Assembly: GCA_036381015.1 (NCBI GenBank)
Contig: DASVDR010000028.1
Span: forward strand, 1 to 64,000
DNA: 64,000 bases
Reading direction: 5' to 3'
Source: Gammaproteobacteria bacterium
Lineage (GTDB): Bacteria; Pseudomonadota; Gammaproteobacteria; Steroidobacterales; Rariloculaceae
The notes under the pieces are model-generated. The model did not search any database, was not told where the DNA came from, and saw only the letters and a list, made by a program, of their open reading frames with translations. Below are positions 60,721 through 64,000 of this stretch, in pieces. The stretch's first letter is position 1. Every line of letters begins with the position of its first letter. The translations under genes and the position numbers were made by a program.

Positions 60721-60844
60721 GTCCCGCAAATACCTGTACATGATGCTTGACGGGACGCTCCGCGACAGGGATGTCGCGGAGCGAGCCCCCAGGGACGGGT
60801 TCACGGCGGTCCCGGCAAGCATCATGTACAGGTATTTGCGGGAC
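60721..60844. repeat. Long inverted repeat with internal hairpin (REP/MITE-like)
   Basis: Arms 60721-60749 and 60816-60844 are perfect 29-bp inverted copies (GTCCCGCAAATACCTG at the left outer end). After one mismatch the complementarity continues with CGGGAC (60751-60756) and GTCCCG (60809-60814). Inside is a second perfect hairpin, GCTCCGCGAC (60757-60766) with GTCGCGGAGC (60773-60782). The 124-bp element lies between the convergent tadA and mltF genes and carries no ORF. It looks like a mobile palindromic element or strong bidirectional terminator. Confidence 0.9.
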
Positions 60845-60861
60845 ACGTACGACGCGCGAGG

Positions 60862-62247
60862 TCAGCCGGTGCCGCTCGAGCGCGCGGCCGGCTCGCGATA
60901 CTCGGAGACCATCTGGCGGTCCGCGAGCCACATCAGCATCTCGTGATAGCGGCGGATGTTGTCGACGTAGACGACCGGAACGTTGCCCCGCGCGTAGCCG
61001 CGTTTCACTCGCGAGTACCACTCCTTGCGCGTGAGCAGCGGCAGGCGCTCGCGGACGTGGTCCCACCGGTCCGGGTCGCCGCCCTGCATCTCCGTGAGGA
61101 TGCGCGCGTCCTCGAGATGGCCGAAGCCGATGTTGTAGGCAGCCATCGCGAGCCACGTTCGATCCGGCTCCGGAATGCGCTCGGGGATCTTCGCGAGCAC
61201 TCGCTTGAAGTACCGTGCGCCGCCCAAGATGCTTTCACGGGGATCGCTGCGATCGTCGACGCCGACCATCGCCGCGGTTTGCTCCGTCAGCATCATGATG
61301 CCGCGTACGCCGGTCGGGGATACCGCCTGCGGGTTCCAATGCGATTCCTGGTAGCCGATCGCCGCGAGCACGCGCCAGTCGATGCCCGTGGCGCGCTCGG
61401 CTTCCTCGAAGTACTGGCGGTATTTCGGCAGACGTTGCTCCATATGCCGCAGAAACGCCCGCGAGCCGACGTAATCGAAGCCGCGCGACGCGAAGTAGTA
61501 GCGGTCGAGAATCCTGTCGAGCTCGCCGGTCGCCTCGATCTCCGCGAAGTACGCCGCGATCTGCTCGCGAAGCCGATCCGCGCCCTTCGGCAGCGCCCAC
61601 GCGATGTCGTAGGTGCCGCCGACGCGGAACGCGGCGCGCGCCTCGGGGTAAGAGTGCCGCAGAAGCCCGTACGCGTTCGACGGCACGATCGTGTAGTCGA
61701 TCACGCCTTCGTGAACGCGGCGGATCAGATCCTCGATGCTCGCACGCGGATCCTCGCGCCAAAGCAGCTTCGGGTGCTCCGCGCGAGCTGCCTCGAGCAT
61801 CGCCGCATGCACGGACCCGGCGAGCACCTCGATTCGGCCGCCGACGAGGTCGGCAATGGTTTGCGGACGATGCGCGCCGCGCCGGTAGATGACGAGCTGC
61901 GCCGCGCGGTGATACGGCGGACCGAAGCTCACGAGACGCTCGCGCTCGTCCGTAACCATGACGGCGGCGGCGGCGATGTGCGCATCGTGGCTCGCGACGC
62001 TCGGCAGGAGGTCGCCGAGGCCATTCTCGGTGACGATCTCGAGATCCACGCCGAGCTTCTCCGCGAAGCCGAGGGCGAGCTCGTACTCGATGCCGCGGGC
62101 TTCCTCGGAGCCGTAGTAGAACGTGGCCGGACTGTTCGTCGTCACGACTCGGAGCTCACCGAGCCGAAGGATTTGTTCCAGCACCGTGGGGGGCGTCGAG
62201 CAGCTTCCAAGCAAAACGCCCAACAGGACGACGACGAGGCCTCGCAC
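60862..62247 (-). CDS. mltF: Membrane-bound lytic murein transglycosylase F
   Basis: 461-residue lipoprotein (lipobox LLGSC, Cys16) with an N-terminal SBP_bac_3 domain (about 30-260, LGELRVVTTNSPATFYYG) and a C-terminal SLT domain (about 285-440). The catalytic glutamate is in AAIGYQESHWNPQAVSPTG, followed by GIMMLTEQTA and MAAYNIGFGH. It cleaves peptidoglycan glycan strands to anhydromuropeptides at the outer membrane. The start is GTG 62247. It lies next to tadA-guaA, as in other Gammaproteobacteria where purL, mltF and tadA cluster. Confidence 0.94.
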   Translation of the reverse strand: MRGLVVVLLGVLLGSCSTPPTVLEQILRLGELRVVTTNSPATFYYGSEEARGIEYELALGFAEKLGVDLEIVTENGLGDLLPSVASHDAHIAAAAVMVTDERERLVSFGPPYHRAAQLVIYRRGAHRPQTIADLVGGRIEVLAGSVHAAMLEAARAEHPKLLWREDPRASIEDLIRRVHEGVIDYTIVPSNAYGLLRHSYPEARAAFRVGGTYDIAWALPKGADRLREQIAAYFAEIEATGELDRILDRYYFASRGFDYVGSRAFLRHMEQRLPKYRQYFEEAERATGIDWRVLAAIGYQESHWNPQAVSPTGVRGIMMLTEQTAAMVGVDDRSDPRESILGGARYFKRVLAKIPERIPEPDRTWLAMAAYNIGFGHLEDARILTEMQGGDPDRWDHVRERLPLLTRKEWYSRVKRGYARGNVPVVYVDNIRRYHEMLMWLADRQMVSEYREPAARSSGTG

Positions 62248-62281
62248 CGATCCTTTTCCATGACCTTATGCGGAGGGGGCC

Positions 62282-62304
62282 AGTATAACGTGAACTCCGT
62301 CACA
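62282..62304 (-). promoter_or_regulatory. mltF upstream: -10-like TATACT and CRP-type dyad
   Basis: On the minus strand TATACT (62287-62282) lies about 35 nt before the mltF start. Immediately upstream is the dyad TGTGA-CGGAGT-TCACG (62304-62289). Centred so close to the -10, a bound CRP-family protein would more likely repress than activate mltF. It might instead serve the divergent mltB-type gene. Confidence 0.35.
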
Positions 62305-62482
62305 AAATGCGAGCGTCGGCAGGACGGCGCGAGCGGATCGGAGGGCAGGGCGCGTGGATCCGCTTATGTCGCTACCCTTCCGCGCCGGCGTGCGGGCGGG
62401 TTCCGCCGGACTCGAAGGCGTTGCAAATGCGGCGGTTGATGTCAGTATAGGCCGCCGGCGCAACATTCTGTAAAGCAGGACG

Positions 62483-63694
62483 ATGAACACACGGCCAAGG
62501 ACGAGAGCGGCGGTCGCCGCGCTTCTCGCGCTCGCGGGCGTGCCGGGGCTCGCGGCCGCACAAGGCGACTTCGAGCAGTGCCTCGCGCGGCTCGAAGCGG
62601 AGGCCGAGCGGCACGGAATATCGCCGGCCACCACGGAGAAGGTGCTGCCGACCGTGCGGCCGCTCCCGCGGGTCGTACGCGCCGATCGCAACCAGCCGGA
62701 GTTCGTCGAGACCTTCGCCACGTATTTCGGCCGGCGCGTTACGGCGCGCCGTGTCGCGACCGGTCGCGAGCTGCTGCGGCGGAACGCGTCGCTGCTTCGC
62801 GACATCGCCGCGGAACACGGCGTCGCTCCGCAGTATCTCGTCGCCTTGTGGGGCCTCGAGACGGGCTACGGGCAGATCCTCGGCGACGTCCCCGTCTTCG
62901 ATTCGCTCGCGACGCTCGCGTGCGACGCACGTCGCAGCGGGTATTTCACCACCGAGTTCGTCAACGCGCTGCGGATCGTGGACGACGGCATTTCGCCCGA
63001 CACGATGATCGGGTCGTGGGCGGGCGCGATGGGACAGACGCAGTTCATGCCGTCCGTGTATCTCGAGCACGGCGTCGACGGCGACGGCGACGGCGTCGTC
63101 GACCTTTGGGGCAGCCTCGCAGACGCGTTCGCTTCGGCCGCGGAATTTCTCCGCGCGCTCGGCTGGCGCGAAGGCTGGAGATGGGGGCGGGAGGTGGTGC
63201 TGCCGGAAGGCTTCGACTACACGCTCGCCGGCCGCGATCGGCCGCAGGCGCTCGACGCGTGGCGGCGCCTCGGGGTCGTCACCGCAGATGGCGCTCCGGT
63301 GCCGGCGCTTCGGCACACTGCCGCGTTGCTCGTGCCTTCGGGGCACGAAGGGCCGGCTTTTCTGGTGTACGAGAATTTCGAGGCGCTGATGCGCTGGAAC
63401 CCGTCGGAGTTCTTCGCGCTCACCGTCGGCCACCTCGCCGACCGGATCGCCGGCGCACCGCCGCTGCGCGTCGCGCCGCCGGAAGGTCCGCCGCTCACGC
63501 GCGATCGGATCGAAGCGCTGCAGCGCAAGCTGAACGCGCTCGGCTACGACAGCGGTGAACCGGACGGGCTCGTCGGCTCGGCCACGCGTCGCGCGGTCAG
63601 CCGCTGGCAACGCGCGAACGGTCTCGTCGCCGACGGGCACGTCGATGCCGAGCTGTTGCAGGCGCTGGACCTTCTCCCGCCGGCCTCGGAATAG
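62483..63694 (+). CDS. MltB-type lytic murein transglycosylase with peptidoglycan-binding domain
   Basis: 403-residue periplasmic enzyme. The signal peptide ends near LAAAQGD (residue 27) with no lipobox, so it is soluble rather than lipid-anchored. The SLT_2 domain (about 30-320) has the catalytic glutamate in WGLETGYGQILGD and the conserved SWAGAMGQTQFMPS. An EF-hand-like calcium loop DGDGDGVVDLWGS follows. A C-terminal PG_binding_1 domain (about 340-397) contains LQRKLNALGYDSGEPDGLVG (in part). The start ATG 62483 is preceded by AAAGCAGG. It is transcribed away from mltF; both act on peptidoglycan. Confidence 0.93.
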   Translation: MNTRPRTRAAVAALLALAGVPGLAAAQGDFEQCLARLEAEAERHGISPATTEKVLPTVRPLPRVVRADRNQPEFVETFATYFGRRVTARRVATGRELLRRNASLLRDIAAEHGVAPQYLVALWGLETGYGQILGDVPVFDSLATLACDARRSGYFTTEFVNALRIVDDGISPDTMIGSWAGAMGQTQFMPSVYLEHGVDGDGDGVVDLWGSLADAFASAAEFLRALGWREGWRWGREVVLPEGFDYTLAGRDRPQALDAWRRLGVVTADGAPVPALRHTAALLVPSGHEGPAFLVYENFEALMRWNPSEFFALTVGHLADRIAGAPPLRVAPPEGPPLTRDRIEALQRKLNALGYDSGEPDGLVGSATRRAVSRWQRANGLVADGHVDAELLQALDLLPPASE

Positions 63695-63763
63695 TCTTTT
63701 CCCTTAAGATCACTGCAACTTTTTACCCGCATCGGGACTCCAATCGCCTCGGGGGCTACGTGT

Positions 63764-63781
63764 ACCGGACCGTCCGGTTTT
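63764..63781 (+). terminator. Rho-independent terminator candidate after the MltB-type gene
   Basis: ACCGGA (63764-63769) and TCCGGT (63773-63778) form a 6-bp stem with loop CCG, followed by a run of four T. It lies 70 nt after the stop codon. Confidence 0.45.
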
Positions 63782-63846
63782 GAGCATCGCGTCCCACCCG
63801 CGTATCATTCGCATTCTTTTTATGGTCGAGACGACATGGAGTTACC

Positions 63847-64000
63847 GTGACTAGGGATAATGTATCTGTAGGAGCATCCACTCAACAGCGGCGGTCGACC
63901 TCGAAGGCGCTGTTCGACTCGAACGGAGTGCGGAAGGCGGCGATCGCGCTGTTGACGGTGTTTCACAAATCGGGCCGTCATGGAACGTTGGCCGAAGTCC
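63847..64000 (+). CDS. Unidentified protein, 5' part only (runs off the right edge)
   Basis: A frame open from GTG 63847 to the window end gives 51 codons, beginning MTRDNVSVGASTQQ and then a basic stretch with KALFDSNGVRKAAIALLTVF. GGAG at 63838-63841 is well placed as ribosome binding site. A four-codon ORF (ATG 63836, stop TGA 63848-63850) overlaps the start. I do not recognise the protein, and no signal peptide is visible; codon use fits the rest of the window from about codon 15 onward. The start is provisional. Confidence 0.5.
   Translation, partial: MTRDNVSVGASTQQRRSTSKALFDSNGVRKAAIALLTVFHKSGRHGTLAEV

Noticed and set aside
60721-60844. ERIC element
   Set aside because: The arm sequence does not match the ERIC consensus core; only the general long-palindrome form is similar.

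Overview
The window is one contiguous piece of a very GC-rich chromosome, densely packed with genes on both strands. Gene content and order point to a Gammaproteobacterium. The block ndk-rlmN-pilF-rodZ-hisS-yfgM-bamB-der, the string queA-tgt-yajC-secD-secF, the trmJ-isc linkage and the xerD-dsbC pair are classic gammaproteobacterial neighbourhoods. The high GC, the 1600-residue NAD-glutamate dehydrogenase, TonB-dependent uptake and PQQ-type oxidases suggest an aerobic environmental lineage, perhaps near Steroidobacter, Nevskiales or Xanthomonadales. That placement is inference; no 16S gene is present.

Layout. 1-2.2 kb: the 3' part of a sorbosone-dehydrogenase/cytochrome c lipoprotein. 2.2-3.9 kb: glnS. 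4-6.7 kb (minus): a CFA-type fatty-acid methyltransferase and an FAD-linked oxidoreductase, a pair resembling the BfaB/BfaA (TmsB/TmsA) 10-methyl fatty-acid system. 7-10.9 kb: molybdenum cofactor genes moaA-C-D-E, a MocA-like nucleotidyltransferase, a GNAT acetyltransferase and moaB. 11-15.1 kb: a TPP riboswitch and a thiamine uptake operon (TonB receptor, YkoF-like binding protein, PnuT-like permease, thiamine-kinase-like protein). 15.2-19.2 kb: a beta-hydroxyacid dehydrogenase, a TesB thioesterase and a soluble PQQ dehydrogenase. 19.2-25.4 kb (minus): gamma carbonic anhydrase, gpmA and NAD-GDH. 25.6-32.2 kb: tryptophan 2,3-dioxygenase, zapE, acetoacetyl-CoA synthetase, ETF-ubiquinone oxidoreductase and a PlsC-type acyltransferase.

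32.5-41.1 kb: xerD, dsbC, terC, tRNA-Leu(CAA), queA, tgt, yajC, secD, secF. 41.1-44.7 kb: suhB, trmJ, iscS, an IscU-like protein with one of the three canonical cysteines, and iscA; iscR, hscBA and fdx are absent. 44.8-52.9 kb: ndk to der. 53-64 kb: a MetX-family acyltransferase, xseA, guaB, guaA, ada, tadA, mltF, an MltB-type lytic transglycosylase and the first 51 codons of an unidentified gene.

Between genes there is a recurring short palindrome (core GGTGTCTGACACC flanked by A and T runs), nine copies at five intergenic sites, usually in pairs and at gene ends. There is also one long perfect inverted repeat between tadA and mltF. I see no prophage, CRISPR array, toxin-antitoxin pair, transposase or obvious genomic island. 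The window is mostly core metabolism and cell-envelope housekeeping. The points most worth checking are the methyltransferase/oxidoreductase pair, the thiamine operon, the reduced ISC operon, the palindromic repeats and signs of leaderless transcription.
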